64,000 nt of DNA from Pseudomonas sp. GM41(2012) (GTDB lineage: Bacteria; Pseudomonadota; Gammaproteobacteria; Pseudomonadales; Pseudomonadaceae), in NCBI RefSeq assembly GCF_000282315.2, contig NZ_AKJN02000006.1:1984001-2048000 (forward strand), in the 5' to 3' direction. How positions within the stretch are numbered: the first letter of the stretch is position 1; each line of letters starts with the position of its first letter. Below are positions 26,000 to 36,279 of the stretch, one piece after another. The translations under genes and the position numbers were made by a program. The notes under the pieces are model-generated. The model was not told where the DNA came from and did no database searches. It saw nothing but the letters and a program-made list of their open reading frames with translations.

Positions 26000-26908
26000 A
26001 TGAAGTCACTCACGCCCTCCTCCGGCTCTCCCGTCAAAATCTTCCTGGCCATGGCATTTGTGGTCGGCTGCTGGGGTTACTCGCCGACCGGCATTCACAT
26101 CGGTTTGCAGGCCTATGATCCTGGTCATCTGGCCTTGCTGCGGTTTCTGCTGGCATCGGCATTCATGGCGGTGATCGCAGTGTTCCGAGGCATCAGCCTG
26201 CCGAACAGGCGTGACTTGCCGCTGCTGTTCGCGCTCGGTTTTTTTGCCGTGAGCCTGCACCATGTCGCGTTGAATTTCGGCCAGCAAAGTGTCAGCGCCG
26301 GAGCCTCGAGTGTGCTGGCGCAATCAACGCCGTTGTTCAGCACGTTGCTGGCGCGTTTCGTGTTCAACGACCGGGTGAGCGTGTGGCGCTGGGGCTGCGT
26401 TTTTCTGGGATTGATCGGCGTGGTGATTGTGGTAGCCGGGGATCACGGACTGGGGAGCATCGATGCCCATGGTTTGTTGATCCTGCTGGCGGCGGTGTCA
26501 TGGAGTTTCTACTTTGCCTTGCAGAAGCATCACTCGCGGCGCTACGACGGGCTGACATTGGTGTGTTACACGGTTTGGTTCGGGACGCTGCTGCTGTTGG
26601 TTTATCTCCCGGGACTGGTGAGCCAGGTCATCACCGCTCCGGTTGAAGTGCAGCTTGCGGTCATCGGGCTGGGCATTTTCCCAAGTGCCCTTGCGTATCT
26701 CGCCTGGGCCTATGTGCTGACTCATGTGGATTTGAGCCGCGCGACAATGACGCTGTACCTGATTCCACCGACCGCCATGGCGATTGCCTCTTTTGCGCTG
26801 GGCGAGCGGCCGACGTTGATGATCGTTGCGGGAGCACTGGTGGTGCTGGTCAGCGTACTGGCATTGAATCTGGAGCGCAGGCCGGTGGTTCAGGTGGCTA
26901 GCGTCTGA
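26000..26908 (+). CDS. EamA/DMT family transporter
   Basis: 302 residues with ten predicted membrane helices arranged as two EamA halves (about 20-145 and 155-295). Typical DMT elements are GLQAYDPGHLALLRFLLA and the C-terminal half ending GERPTLMIVAGALVVLVSVL. Exporters of this type handle amino acids or other metabolites; the substrate is unknown. ATG 26000 places the first helix correctly; an upstream in-frame ATG at 25943 adds 19 residues. Probably controlled by the divergent LysR protein. Confidence 0.88.
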   Translation: MKSLTPSSGSPVKIFLAMAFVVGCWGYSPTGIHIGLQAYDPGHLALLRFLLASAFMAVIAVFRGISLPNRRDLPLLFALGFFAVSLHHVALNFGQQSVSAGASSVLAQSTPLFSTLLARFVFNDRVSVWRWGCVFLGLIGVVIVVAGDHGLGSIDAHGLLILLAAVSWSFYFALQKHHSRRYDGLTLVCYTVWFGTLLLLVYLPGLVSQVITAPVEVQLAVIGLGIFPSALAYLAWAYVLTHVDLSRATMTLYLIPPTAMAIASFALGERPTLMIVAGALVVLVSVLALNLERRPVVQVASV

Positions 26909-26918
26909 TCTGTGTTGA

Positions 26919-27030
26919 GGCGCAGAACCTGTGGGAGCGAGCCTGCTCGCGATGGCGGTCTTACATTCAACACATACGTTGTCTGCCAGTCCGCTATCGC
27001 GAGCAGGCTCGCTCCCACAGGTTCTGCGCC
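26919..27030. repeat. REP-type inverted repeat (GTGGGAGCGAGCCTGCTCGCGAT class)
   Basis: Arms from GGCGCAGAACCTGTGGG (26919 on) and its complement ending at 27030 with two internal GCGAGCAGGCTCGC palindromes. Same class as 36164 and 52031. Confidence 0.9.
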
Positions 27031-27065
27031 TTAACTGACTGGCATTGGCCATGCGCCGGTTGTTT

Positions 27066-27296
27066 TTATCGCCTGTCATCGGACAGCGGTGTTGGTTCAT
27101 CGGGCGGAGGCACGTCCTCGGCCGCATCAGGGTCCATCCAGTCTTCAGGTCGATCAGTGTCGACCTCGGCCGGGTCCCGCGAAGGGTCCATGCCGGGTGG
27201 CGCGTCGTGATCCATGCGCGGCTCGTCGGTGCCGGAAATAGGTCGGGTGGGGTCGGTATTGGGCGTTCCACCCTGGAACATCGAATCGTTAGCCAT
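27066..27296 (-). CDS. Small acidic, proline-rich hypothetical protein
   Basis: 76 residues starting MANDSMFQGGTPNTDPTRP, with many Asp, Pro and Met-Asp-Pro repeats; hydrophilic and probably disordered. The start is set by GTGAGGTGCGTC upstream, nearly the same leader as the gene at 6703-6918 (shared AGTGAGGTGCGT). N-termini MSTDSSF and MANDSMF also look alike, so the two are probably related. Function unknown. Confidence 0.7.
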   Translation of the reverse strand: MANDSMFQGGTPNTDPTRPISGTDEPRMDHDAPPGMDPSRDPAEVDTDRPEDWMDPDAAEDVPPPDEPTPLSDDRR

Positions 27297-27388
27297 GACG
27301 CACCTCACTGATGAGATCCAGCAAATCTGGGCCGTACTCGTTGGAATCAGGGCCGCGGATGAGGTGCTATCGAGTAGACAAACGGTGA

Positions 27389-28102
27389 TCAGCCATCGGC
27401 CGAAAACCGGTCGCGACTGTTGGTCAGGTGCAGCCACATGGCCGCCCGCGCCGCATCCGGGTCCTGGCGTTTGATCGCATTGAGAATCGCCTCGTGCTCA
27501 AGGTTGGCCAGTTGCCCGAGCTTGCTCAAGTCCACTGCGCCGCGCTCGGCGGCATTGACGCGGGTGCGCGGGATCATGGCGCTGCCCAGGTGCTGCATGA
27601 TTTCGGTGAAGCACACGTTGCCGGTGGCTTCGGCGATCAGCAAGTGGAAGCGCTTGTCGGCTTCGACGCAGCTGTCGTTGTTGGCCAGCAGGCTTTGGTA
27701 GTCGTCCAGCGCTTCGCGCATCTGTACCAATTGATGCTCGGTGCGACGGGTTGCCGCCAGTGCGGCGGCCTGGGTTTCCAGGCCCATGCGCAACTCCAGA
27801 ATGCTGCGCACCCCCAGCGCGGTATCGACGTTCAACCGCAGTCCCTGCTCCGGTGCTCGCTCGATAACAAAGGTGCCGATGCCGTGCCGGGTCTCCACCA
27901 ACCCGGACGCCTGCAATTTCGAGATCGCCTCGCGCACCACCGTGCGACTGACGCCGTGCTCCTGAACAATCGTGTTCTCGGACGGCAGCTTGTCACCGGG
28001 CAGCATCTGCCCGAGCAAGATGCTCTGGGTCAGTTTGGCGACCAGGTCATGGGCCAGGTTGTGGGTGCGCTTGCGGGAAGGCGCGTCGAGGTTTTCTTGC
28101 AT
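27389..28102 (-). CDS. GntR family (FadR/FCD) transcriptional regulator, probably of the glucarate genes
   Basis: 237 residues: N-terminal winged helix (DKLPSENTIVQEHGVSRTVVREAISKLQASGLVETRHGIGTFV) and C-terminal FCD effector domain, whose metal ligands (Asp and His) fit sugar-acid or carboxylate sensing. It is divergent from the MFS-gudD operon. TTGT-N3-ACAA sites, which fit the FadR-subfamily consensus, lie at 28176-28186 and 28272-28282 between them. Start at 28102 or 28111 cannot be decided. Likely represses the operon until a sugar acid binds (inference). Confidence 0.88.
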   Translation of the reverse strand: MQENLDAPSRKRTHNLAHDLVAKLTQSILLGQMLPGDKLPSENTIVQEHGVSRTVVREAISKLQASGLVETRHGIGTFVIERAPEQGLRLNVDTALGVRSILELRMGLETQAAALAATRRTEHQLVQMREALDDYQSLLANNDSCVEADKRFHLLIAEATGNVCFTEIMQHLGSAMIPRTRVNAAERGAVDLSKLGQLANLEHEAILNAIKRQDPDAARAAMWLHLTNSRDRFSADG

Positions 28103-28175
28103 GGCGATCATCCGAAGGGGCTACCGGAATCGTAGCACTGCGCTGGACGGGAATCTCAGGAAAACTCCGATCAAC

Positions 28176-28186
28176 TTGTATGACAA
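28176..28186. promoter_or_regulatory. Probable FCD-GntR operator (TTGTATGACAA)
   Basis: A palindrome TTGT-ATG-ACAA matching the TNGTNNNACNA pattern of FadR-subfamily regulators, 74 bp from the regulator start. Confidence 0.55.
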
Positions 28187-28271
28187 CACTCAACAAATCG
28201 CGCATACAGGGCCGCTACGAAGGTCATCCATTGCTGCAAAATGAATAACAAACCTCTCATCAAGCGCCATT

Positions 28272-28282
28272 TTGTTGGACAA
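28272..28282. promoter_or_regulatory. Probable FCD-GntR operator (TTGTTGGACAA)
   Basis: A second perfect TTGT-N3-ACAA palindrome 110 bp before the MFS gene start. A third, imperfect copy (TTGTATGATGT) lies at 28310-28320. Confidence 0.55.
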
Positions 28283-28381
28283 CGACCCTTGCGCGACGAA
28301 AAAACGTAGTTGTATGATGTCTATCAACACAGCAACACCCAGTCACACCCCGCATAAAAATAATCAGTGGGAGATAACGCA

Positions 28382-29725
28382 GTGAATACATCCATATCCG
28401 GGATGAACGATGGCGCCGATTCGGTCCTGAAGTCCGCCATCTCGAAAGTGAAACGCCATGTTCTGCCGCTGTTCGTGATCATGTTCATCGTCAACTACAT
28501 CGACCGCGTGAACATCGGCTTCGTCCGCGCCCACATGGAACATGACCTGGGCATCGGCGCTGCCGCCTACGGCCTCGGCGCCGGTCTGTTCTTCATCGGT
28601 TACGCGCTGTTTGAAGTCCCCTCCAACATCCTCCTGCAAAAAGTCGGCGCGCGAATCTGGCTGACCCGCATCATGCTGACCTGGGGCCTGGTCGCCGCTG
28701 GCATGGCTTTCATCCAGAACGAAACCCACTTCTACATTCTGCGATTTCTGCTCGGCGTGGCCGAAGCCGGTTTCTTCCCCGGAGTGATTTATTACTTCAC
28801 CCGCTGGTTGCCTGGCGTTGAACGCGGCAAGGCGATTGCCATCTTCCTCAGCGGCTCGGCGATAGCTTCGCTGATCTCCGGCCCGCTGTCCGGGTTACTG
28901 CTGCAAATCAGCGGTTTCGGCATGCACGGCTGGCAATGGATGTACTTCATTGAAGGGATGTTCTCGGTCGGGCTCTGCGTGTTCGTCTGGTTCTGGCTGG
29001 ACTCCAAACCTCACGACGCCAAATGGCTGAGCCGCGCCGAACAAGACGCGCTGGTCAAAGCCATCGACGACGAACAACTGGCCCGCGAAGCCGCGACGCC
29101 GATCAAACCGTCATTGGGCAAGCTGCTCAAGGATCGCCAGATCATCCTGTTCTGCCTGATCTACTTCTTCATCCAACTGACCATTTATGCCGCGACCTTC
29201 TGGCTCCCAAGCATCATCAAAAAGATGGGCGACCTGAGCGACATTCAGGTCGGGTTGTTCAACTCGATTCCATGGTTGCTGTCGATCGTCGGCATGTACG
29301 CCTTCGCTTCACTGTCGGCCAAATGGAAGCATCAACAAGCCTGGGTCGCCGCTGCCCTGCTGATCGCGGCAGCCGGGATGTTCATGTCCACCACCGGCGG
29401 GCCGATCTTCGCCTTCGTTGCGATCTGCTTTGCTGCGCTGGGTTTCAAATCGGCCTCATCGCTGTTCTGGCCGATTCCTCAGGCCTATCTGGATGCACGG
29501 ATCGCGGCAGGCGTTATCGCGCTGATCAACTCGGTGGGCAACCTCGGCGGCTTTGTCGCGCCGACCACGTTCGGCCTGCTGGAAGAACGCACCGGCTCGA
29601 TTCAGGGCGGGCTGTACGGCCTGGCCGCGACCTCGATCATTGCCGCAATCATCGTCTTCGCCGCACGCAACAAACCGAAATCCGCACCTGCTGCACTGGC
29701 CAAACCAGCGCCCAATCACGCCTGA
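28382..29725 (+). CDS. MFS transporter of the anion:cation symporter family, probable sugar-acid uptake
   Basis: 447 residues with twelve membrane helices. The opening [21 protein letters not shown] and [26 protein letters not shown] are characteristic of the ACS family that includes glucarate, galactarate and galactonate permeases. Next to gudD, so glucarate/galactarate uptake is likely. The GTG at 28382 was chosen because GGGAG lies 8 bases upstream; another in-frame GTG is at 28367. Stop lies 37 bp before gudD, so the genes form an operon. Confidence 0.87.
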   Translation: MNTSISGMNDGADSVLKSAISKVKRHVLPLFVIMFIVNYIDRVNIGFVRAHMEHDLGIGAAAYGLGAGLFFIGYALFEVPSNILLQKVGARIWLTRIMLTWGLVAAGMAFIQNETHFYILRFLLGVAEAGFFPGVIYYFTRWLPGVERGKAIAIFLSGSAIASLISGPLSGLLLQISGFGMHGWQWMYFIEGMFSVGLCVFVWFWLDSKPHDAKWLSRAEQDALVKAIDDEQLAREAATPIKPSLGKLLKDRQIILFCLIYFFIQLTIYAATFWLPSIIKKMGDLSDIQVGLFNSIPWLLSIVGMYAFASLSAKWKHQQAWVAAALLIAAAGMFMSTTGGPIFAFVAICFAALGFKSASSLFWPIPQAYLDARIAAGVIALINSVGNLGGFVAPTTFGLLEERTGSIQGGLYGLAATSIIAAIIVFAARNKPKSAPAALAKPAPNHA

Positions 29726-29762
29726 ACACTCATGTAAGAGCACTGTTTTGAAGGACATGACA

Positions 29763-31106
29763 ATGAACACACAAGAAACCGCCAAAGCCCCGATCATCAC
29801 CAGCATGCAGGTTGTTCCGGTGGCCGGCCACGATGGCATGTTGCTCAACCTGAGCGGCGCCCACGGGCCGTTTTTCACCCGCAACATCGTGATCCTCAAA
29901 GACAACGCCGGTCACACCGGCGTCGGTGAAGTACCGGGCGGCGAGCGCATTCGCCAGACCCTCGAAGACGCTCGCTCATTAGTGGTCGGCAGCCCGATCG
30001 GCACGTATCAGAAGATCCTCAATCAAGTGCGCCAGACCTTCGCCGATCGCGATGCTGGCGGTCGCGGGTTACAGACGTTCGATTTGCGCATCACCATCCA
30101 CGCCGTCACCGGCCTGGAAGCCGCCCTGCTTGATCTCTTGGGCCAGCACCTTGACGTGCCGGTAGCCGCCCTGCTCGGCGAAGGCCAGCAGCGTGATGAA
30201 GTGAAGATGCTGGGTTATCTGTTTTATGTCGGTGATCGCAACGAAACCGACCTGGCCTACCGCAGCGAACCGGACGCCGACAACGACTGGTTCCGCGTAC
30301 GTCACGAAAAAGCCATGACCGCCGACGCCGTGGTGCGTCTGGCCGAAGCGGCTCACTCGCGCTACGGTTTCAAGGACTTCAAACTCAAGGGCGGCGTGCT
30401 CAGTGGCGATCAAGAAATCGAAGCCGTCACCGCCCTGGCCGAACGCTTCCCCGATGCGCGCATCACCCTCGATCCGAATGGCGCGTGGTCACTCAAGGAA
30501 GCCATTCGCCTGTGCCGGGATCAGCATCACGTACTGGCTTACGCCGAAGACCCGTGCGGCGCGGAAAACGGTTATTCGGGCCGTGAAGTCATGGCTGAAT
30601 TCCGTCGGGCCACGGGTCTGAAAACCGCCACCAACATGATCGCCACCGACTGGCGGGAAATGGGCCACGCGATCCAGTTGCAATCAGTGGACATTCCGCT
30701 GGCCGACCCGCACTTCTGGACCATGCAGTGCTCGGTCCGTGTGGCGCAGATGTGCCATGAGTGGGGCCTTACCTGGGGTTCGCACTCCAACAACCACTTC
30801 GATATTTCCCTGGCCATGTTCACCCACGTCGCGGCCGCCGCGCCGGGTGACATCACCGCCATCGACACCCACTGGATCTGGCAGGACGGCCAGCGCCTGA
30901 CCAAAGCGCCGCTGCAAATCGTTGGCGGCTGCGTGCAGGTGCCGAAGAAACCCGGGTTGGGCGTTGAACTGGACATGGATCAACTGGCCAAGGCTCACGA
31001 GTTGTACAAAGGCATGGGACTGGGCGCGCGGGATGACAGCGTGGCGATGCAGTTTCTGATTCCCGGTTGGAAGTTCGATAACAAGCGGCCGTGCCTGGTG
31101 CGCTAG
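29763..31106 (+). CDS. gudD: Glucarate dehydratase
   Basis: 447-residue enolase-superfamily enzyme that dehydrates D-glucarate (and L-idarate) to 5-keto-4-deoxyglucarate. Nearly every block of E. coli GudD is recognisable. The KxK catalytic lysines are K207 and K209, metal ligands D237, E262 and N291, and the other catalytic base is H341 in the GSHSNNHFD segment. AAGGA lies 7 bases before the ATG at 29763; an ATG 6 bp earlier is less well placed. Second gene of the MFS-gudD operon; the downstream catabolic enzymes are not adjacent. Confidence 0.96.
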   Translation: MNTQETAKAPIITSMQVVPVAGHDGMLLNLSGAHGPFFTRNIVILKDNAGHTGVGEVPGGERIRQTLEDARSLVVGSPIGTYQKILNQVRQTFADRDAGGRGLQTFDLRITIHAVTGLEAALLDLLGQHLDVPVAALLGEGQQRDEVKMLGYLFYVGDRNETDLAYRSEPDADNDWFRVRHEKAMTADAVVRLAEAAHSRYGFKDFKLKGGVLSGDQEIEAVTALAERFPDARITLDPNGAWSLKEAIRLCRDQHHVLAYAEDPCGAENGYSGREVMAEFRRATGLKTATNMIATDWREMGHAIQLQSVDIPLADPHFWTMQCSVRVAQMCHEWGLTWGSHSNNHFDISLAMFTHVAAAAPGDITAIDTHWIWQDGQRLTKAPLQIVGGCVQVPKKPGLGVELDMDQLAKAHELYKGMGLGARDDSVAMQFLIPGWKFDNKRPCLVR

Positions 31107-31126
31107 GTCTATCGAAATCCCGCGAT

Positions 31127-31222
31127 CCTGTAGGAGCCGAGCTTGCTCGCGATGAGGCCATAGCATTCGACATCTCCTCTGTCGGTCAAACCGCTATCGC
31201 GAGCAAGCTCGGCTCCTACAGG
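31127..31222. repeat. REP-type inverted repeat overlapping the ampR stop
   Basis: Arms CCTGTAGGAGCCGAGCTTGCTCGCGAT (from 31127) and its complement ending at 31222. The right arm contains the ampR stop codon (31216-31218) and its last two codons. Confidence 0.9.
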
Positions 31223-32091
31223 TGTGTCGCTTGCAGCAGCCAGCCCTTGAACGCCGTCATCGCCGACGTTTCAGGGCGCGACTGCAAACGGGTCAGCCAG
31301 TAGCTGCCGGTGGTGATCCCGATGGCGAACGGTTGCTCGATTGCACCCGCCGCCAGTTGTCGGGCGAACATCAGCGGCGGCGCCAATGCCACGCCCGCCC
31401 CTTGCAGCGCCGCTTCCATCATTGCCAGCGACGAGTCGAAGACGATGCTTCGGGGCGGCGCTGCGTGGGTCGAGAGGCCGGTGGCCTGAAACCATTCGGG
31501 CCACTCGTCCGTGCGATAAGAACGCAACAGCGTTTGCTGCAACAGGTCTATCGGTGTTTTCAGTTGCCGGGCAATTTCGGGAACGCACAATACCGATAAC
31601 GGCGCCTCGATCAACCTGACTGCTTCAATCCCGTGCCAGGCTCCTGCACCAAACCGAATCGCGTAATCCAACCCTTCAGCCGCCACATCCACGCGATTGT
31701 TGTTGGTCGACAGGCGCAAATCTATGAACGGATGTTTCGCCTGGAAGTCCGTCAACCGTGGCAACAACCAGCCTACCGCGAACGTCCCCACTGCGCCGAC
31801 CGTCAATACCTCGCGAAAATGTCCGCCCTCGAATCGCTCAAGAGTTTGCGCGATACGGTCGAAAGACTCGCGCAACACCGGCAGCAGGGTTTCGCCCTCG
31901 CTGGTCAGCATCAGCCCGCGGGGCAAGCGCTTGAACAGGGTCACGCCAAGTTGCGATTCAAGGCTCTTGACCTGATGGCTCACCGCCGCCTGTGTGACAC
32001 ACAACTCAACGGCCGCCCGGGTGAAACTCAAATGCCGGGCGGAGGCCTCGAAGGCGCGCAATGCATTGAGCGGTAATTGAGGCCGGATCAT
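31216..32091 (-). CDS. ampR: LysR-type regulator AmpR of the class C beta-lactamase
   Basis: 291 residues. The N-terminal part LPLNALRAFEASARHLSFTRAAVELCVTQAAVSHQVKSLE, the motifs RFGAGAWHG and LLRSYRTDEW and the end SYWLTRLQSR are those of AmpR, which senses muropeptides and activates ampC. It is divergent from ampC with 158 bp between starts, the classical arrangement. GGGAGTG precedes the ATG at 32091. The C-terminus is given by a REP repeat (stop at 31216-31218). The Asp/Gly positions that lock constitutive mutants cannot be judged here. Confidence 0.92.
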   Translation of the reverse strand: MIRPQLPLNALRAFEASARHLSFTRAAVELCVTQAAVSHQVKSLESQLGVTLFKRLPRGLMLTSEGETLLPVLRESFDRIAQTLERFEGGHFREVLTVGAVGTFAVGWLLPRLTDFQAKHPFIDLRLSTNNNRVDVAAEGLDYAIRFGAGAWHGIEAVRLIEAPLSVLCVPEIARQLKTPIDLLQQTLLRSYRTDEWPEWFQATGLSTHAAPPRSIVFDSSLAMMEAALQGAGVALAPPLMFARQLAAGAIEQPFAIGITTGSYWLTRLQSRPETSAMTAFKGWLLQATHL

Positions 32092-33392
<1,301 letters not shown>

Positions 33393-33424
33393 CCAAGAAA
33401 CTCAAATCTCGTAGCAGCAAACAA

Positions 33425-33453
33425 AATGGGCGACCCCTTGGAGGTCGCCCATT
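33425..33453. terminator. Bidirectional terminator after ampC
   Basis: An 11-bp stem (AATGGGCGACC/GGTCGCCCATT) between convergent ampC and the DUF6124-like gene. Confidence 0.75.
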
Positions 33454-33470
33454 GTCGTTACTGCTTCAAC

Positions 33471-33863
33471 TCAATGCAGAGTTGGCGGCTGAGCGTCAGG
33501 TGCATCGCTTCTCGGATCAAGATTTTCCCGTGCCCGATTCACCAACAACTCGGTGACCGCCGCCAATTGCTGAATCGACAGCAGCACTTTGCGGTTCGAA
33601 CCTTCCAGTTTCCCGGCAAAACTCGCAATCAGGACATTCAGGGCGGCAAGGTTTTCGCAGGCCTGATTTAGCAGGGTTAGTGTGTCGACACCAGCAGCAA
33701 CAGTGAAAATCTGCTGGGTCGTGGCGGTACGCCTGGCGCTTCGGGTGACTGCGCCTTTTGCGGTTTCACACGGCTTCGCGCGATCGGGATGTTCGGCGTC
33801 GCTTGGGGTTTGCGGTTGATGCTTGCTGGACTTGTTCACAGACGAGGCTCCTTTTTGTGCCAT
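33471..33863 (-). CDS. DUF6124-like (formerly DUF3077-type) hypothetical protein
   Basis: 130 residues: a Ser/Lys/Thr-rich, poorly ordered N-terminal half and a helical C-terminal half (FTVAAGVDTLTLLNQACENLAALNVLIASFAGKLEGSNRKVLLSIQQLAAVTELLVNRA). This C-terminal pattern is common to a large set of short Pseudomonas proteins; I recall it as DUF6124 but the number is not certain. The start at ATG 33863 (MAQKGASSVNK) follows GGGACG; the open frame is much longer upstream. Function unknown. Confidence 0.7.
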   Translation of the reverse strand: MAQKGASSVNKSSKHQPQTPSDAEHPDRAKPCETAKGAVTRSARRTATTQQIFTVAAGVDTLTLLNQACENLAALNVLIASFAGKLEGSNRKVLLSIQQLAAVTELLVNRARENLDPRSDAPDAQPPTLH

Positions 33864-34094
33864 TGGTGTTTTCGTCCCTGGATCCCTCAGTGTCGCGGAT
33901 TCCCACGTCCGACCGCGTTTTTGCGGTGGCTGACGAAGGCTAGCGGTGCGCTCTGACAGAAACCAGTTCATAAAGACCGACAGGACTTGCAGGAAACTTC
34001 CGAGACCAATAGAAGCTGATACATCTCCCCCCGAAACACCCAATTTTTTTTAGCCGCTGGCGCAGGCTGCGCCAGCAGCTACAAAAGTCTGCGT

Positions 34095-34679
34095 TCAATC
34101 ATCCGGCATTTCAGGCGGCTTGGCAGGCTTCGCCGGTTTGCCAGGTTTGCCCGGCTTTGCGCCTTTGGCACCGTTGGCACCGTTGGCGCCGTTGGCGCCG
34201 TTGGCCGGTGCGACTTCAGTGACCGGCGGCGGTGTCGGTGCCGTGGCTTCTTGCTCTGTCGCCGGTAATTGGTCGACGGCGGCGAAAATCTCCTTCAGCT
34301 CGATCGCGCCCGATTGTTCAAGCTTCTTTTCCCCGTCCTTGCCCACCAGGATGACCTTGCTCTTCGCGCCGGCACCCAACTTGAGCGAGCGGATCAATGC
34401 CGCCGTGTCTTGTGGCCCCAGGTCTTTGCCCTCGCGCTGGCCCATCAAATTGAGCACGGTGTACAGGACCATGTTTCGCTCGGTGAACCCCTTGCGATTG
34501 GTCGGTTCATCCAGCGACTTTTTCAGGCTGACCCACGTGGGATCGACCGTGCTCGGAGCGATGACAATCAACGGCCGGGCCCTGCCCTTGTCCATATCCA
34601 GCGGTGAGCCGTCATCGGCAGCGAGCAAGGGACCGGCGAAAGCCAGCAGGGTAGTCAGGGTCAATGACCTGATGAGCAT
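34095..34679 (-). CDS. Exported DUF4174 protein with a collagen-like tail
   Basis: 194 residues: signal peptide (cut near LLA-ADD), a DUF4174 domain (PLIVIAPSTVDPTWVSLKKSL, GQREGKDLGPQD, SKVILVGKDGEKKLEQSG) and a tail of Gly-Ala-Asn and Pro-Gly-Lys repeats (NGANGANGAKGAKPGKPGKPAKPAKPPE). The tail is a triplet-repeat, very basic. ATG 34679 was chosen since AAGGAG sits 6 bases upstream; another ATG lies 2 codons earlier. Periplasmic; role unknown. Confidence 0.85.
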   Translation of the reverse strand: MLIRSLTLTTLLAFAGPLLAADDGSPLDMDKGRARPLIVIAPSTVDPTWVSLKKSLDEPTNRKGFTERNMVLYTVLNLMGQREGKDLGPQDTAALIRSLKLGAGAKSKVILVGKDGEKKLEQSGAIELKEIFAAVDQLPATEQEATAPTPPPVTEVAPANGANGANGANGAKGAKPGKPGKPAKPAKPPEMPDD

Positions 34680-34858
34680 GCGCATCTCCTTTTGATATCC
34701 ACGCTCTAATGATTGCGCATCGCGGCGTTCGTTCCGGGTGACGCACGCAATTATGTCTCGCCTTGCCCCAAGCTTAGGTCAGGGCGGTCATTGCGCAACA
34801 GCCTGAGCTAATCTCATAGCTCAACAACCAAGCCCTGATCCGCCGTGAGGACCTCTGC

Positions 34859-35227
34859 ATGAGCGCTCAGTTGAACCACACCATCGTCTGGTGTCGCGAC
34901 AAGCAGACATCAGCCAACTATCTGGCAGACATCCTTGGCCTGCCCAGCCCCGAACCCTTCGGCCCGATGCTGATCGTCAAGTTCGACAATGGCGTGTCGC
35001 TGGACTTCTACGACAATGACCCGCCGATTGCCTCCCAGCACTACGCGTTTTTGATTGGTGACGACGATTTCGATGCGGCCTTCGCCCGCCTGCAAGCCCG
35101 ACAGCAACCCTGGTGGGCCGACCCTGGCAAACAACGACCGAACGAGATCAACGATTACGGCGGTGGCCGGCGGGTTTACTTCGATGACCCGGACGGGCAT
35201 CTGCTGGAGATTCTGACCCGGCCCTGA
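34859..35227 (+). CDS. VOC family (glyoxalase/bleomycin resistance-type) protein
   Basis: 122 residues with the beta-alpha-beta-beta-beta repeats of the vicinal oxygen chelate fold. Metal-binding candidates are His in LNHTIVWC and Glu in GHLLEILTRP, with RRVYFDDPDGHLLEI the family C-terminal signature. Substrate unknown. Single gene, convergent with the TSUP permease. Confidence 0.88.
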   Translation: MSAQLNHTIVWCRDKQTSANYLADILGLPSPEPFGPMLIVKFDNGVSLDFYDNDPPIASQHYAFLIGDDDFDAAFARLQARQQPWWADPGKQRPNEINDYGGGRRVYFDDPDGHLLEILTRP

Positions 35228-35269
35228 GCGCGCCTGCCAAGCGGGTTTGTTTCTGGAAGCTCTACCCGG

Positions 35270-36055
35270 TTAAAAGGCTAGTTTGTACCCGATCAGCACC
35301 AGCATCGTGGCCAGGCAAGGGCGCAGCACTTCATCGGAGATGCGGCCAGTCAGGTGGCTGCCCAGGTAAATCCCCGGCAGCGAACCGATCAGCAAATAAC
35401 CCAGCACGTGCCAATCCATATTGCCCATGCTCGCATGGCCGAGGCCGGCCACCAGGGTCAGCGGTACGGCGTGCGCGATTTCAGTGCCTACCAGACGGCG
35501 GGTCGGCAACAGCGGATAGAGAATGAACAATGCGACGGTGCCCAGGGCGCCAGCGCCGATGGAGGTCAGGGCAACCATGGTGCCCAGGACCAGACCGGTA
35601 ATCACGGTCAGTACATTCAAGCGCTTGCCGCTGGGGTTGTAATGACCGCCCGCGCGTTTGTGGGCGAAATCGAGCAGGCGTTTCTTGAAGAAAATCGCCA
35701 GCGCCGTGGCAAACAGGACAAAGCCCAAGGCCTGTTTGATGACCGCGTTCATCGCCTCGGGCGACGTTTGCAAGGTGCTCAGGAACCACAACGTCAGCGC
35801 CACCGCCGGCACACTGCCGAGGGTCAGCCAACCGGTAATCGCCCAGTCGATGTTCTTGTTCTTTCGATGAACCAGCACACCACTGGATTTGGTAATGGCC
35901 GCGTACAGCAAATCCGTCCCCACTGCGGTGGCCGGATTGACACCGAACCACAACAGAATGGGGGTCATCAAAGAACCGCCACCAACGCCAGTCATCCCGA
36001 CAATAAAGCCGACCACCAGACCTGCCACGACTAAACCGAAATTACCGAATTCCAT
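35270..36055 (-). CDS. TauE/SafE (TSUP) family permease
   Basis: 261 residues with about eight membrane helices in two halves. The N-terminal GFIVGMTGVGGGSLMTPILLW is the TSUP signature; the C-terminal half ends PGIYLGSHLTGRISDEVLRPCLATMLVLIGYKL. Family members move sulfite, sulfonates or sulfate-like anions. No sulfur genes are next to it, so the substrate is open. Start chosen at ATG 36055; a GTG 4 codons upstream is possible. Next to a REP element. Confidence 0.88.
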   Translation of the reverse strand: MEFGNFGLVVAGLVVGFIVGMTGVGGGSLMTPILLWFGVNPATAVGTDLLYAAITKSSGVLVHRKNKNIDWAITGWLTLGSVPAVALTLWFLSTLQTSPEAMNAVIKQALGFVLFATALAIFFKKRLLDFAHKRAGGHYNPSGKRLNVLTVITGLVLGTMVALTSIGAGALGTVALFILYPLLPTRRLVGTEIAHAVPLTLVAGLGHASMGNMDWHVLGYLLIGSLPGIYLGSHLTGRISDEVLRPCLATMLVLIGYKLAF

Positions 36056-36163
36056 TAACACGCCCACAAAAAACGCATGAAAAATCTGGACCGCAGCATA
36101 GCGATTTTTCTTATAACCACTTATATCGATGCGAACTATCGTTATTCCCTGAACACACTACTC

Positions 36164-36259
36164 CCCTGTGGGAGTGAGCCTGCTCGCGATAGCGGTTTAA
36201 CATTCAGCAATGACGTTGACTGTGAGTCCGTCATCGCGAGCAGGCTCACTCCCACAGGG
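36164..36259. repeat. REP-type inverted repeat (GTGGGAG class)
   Basis: Arms CCCTGTGGGAGTGAGCCTGCTCGCGAT (from 36164) and the inverse ending at 36259, in the gap between two minus-strand genes. Confidence 0.9.
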
Positions 36260-36279
36260 ATCTGCTGAGTTGGCCAAAC

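Noticed and set aside
34052..34082. Hairpin GCTGGCGCAGGCTGCGCCAGC as terminator of the DUF4174 gene
   Set aside because: On the gene's strand the stem is followed by an A-run, not a T-run, so it is more likely a REP-type fragment.
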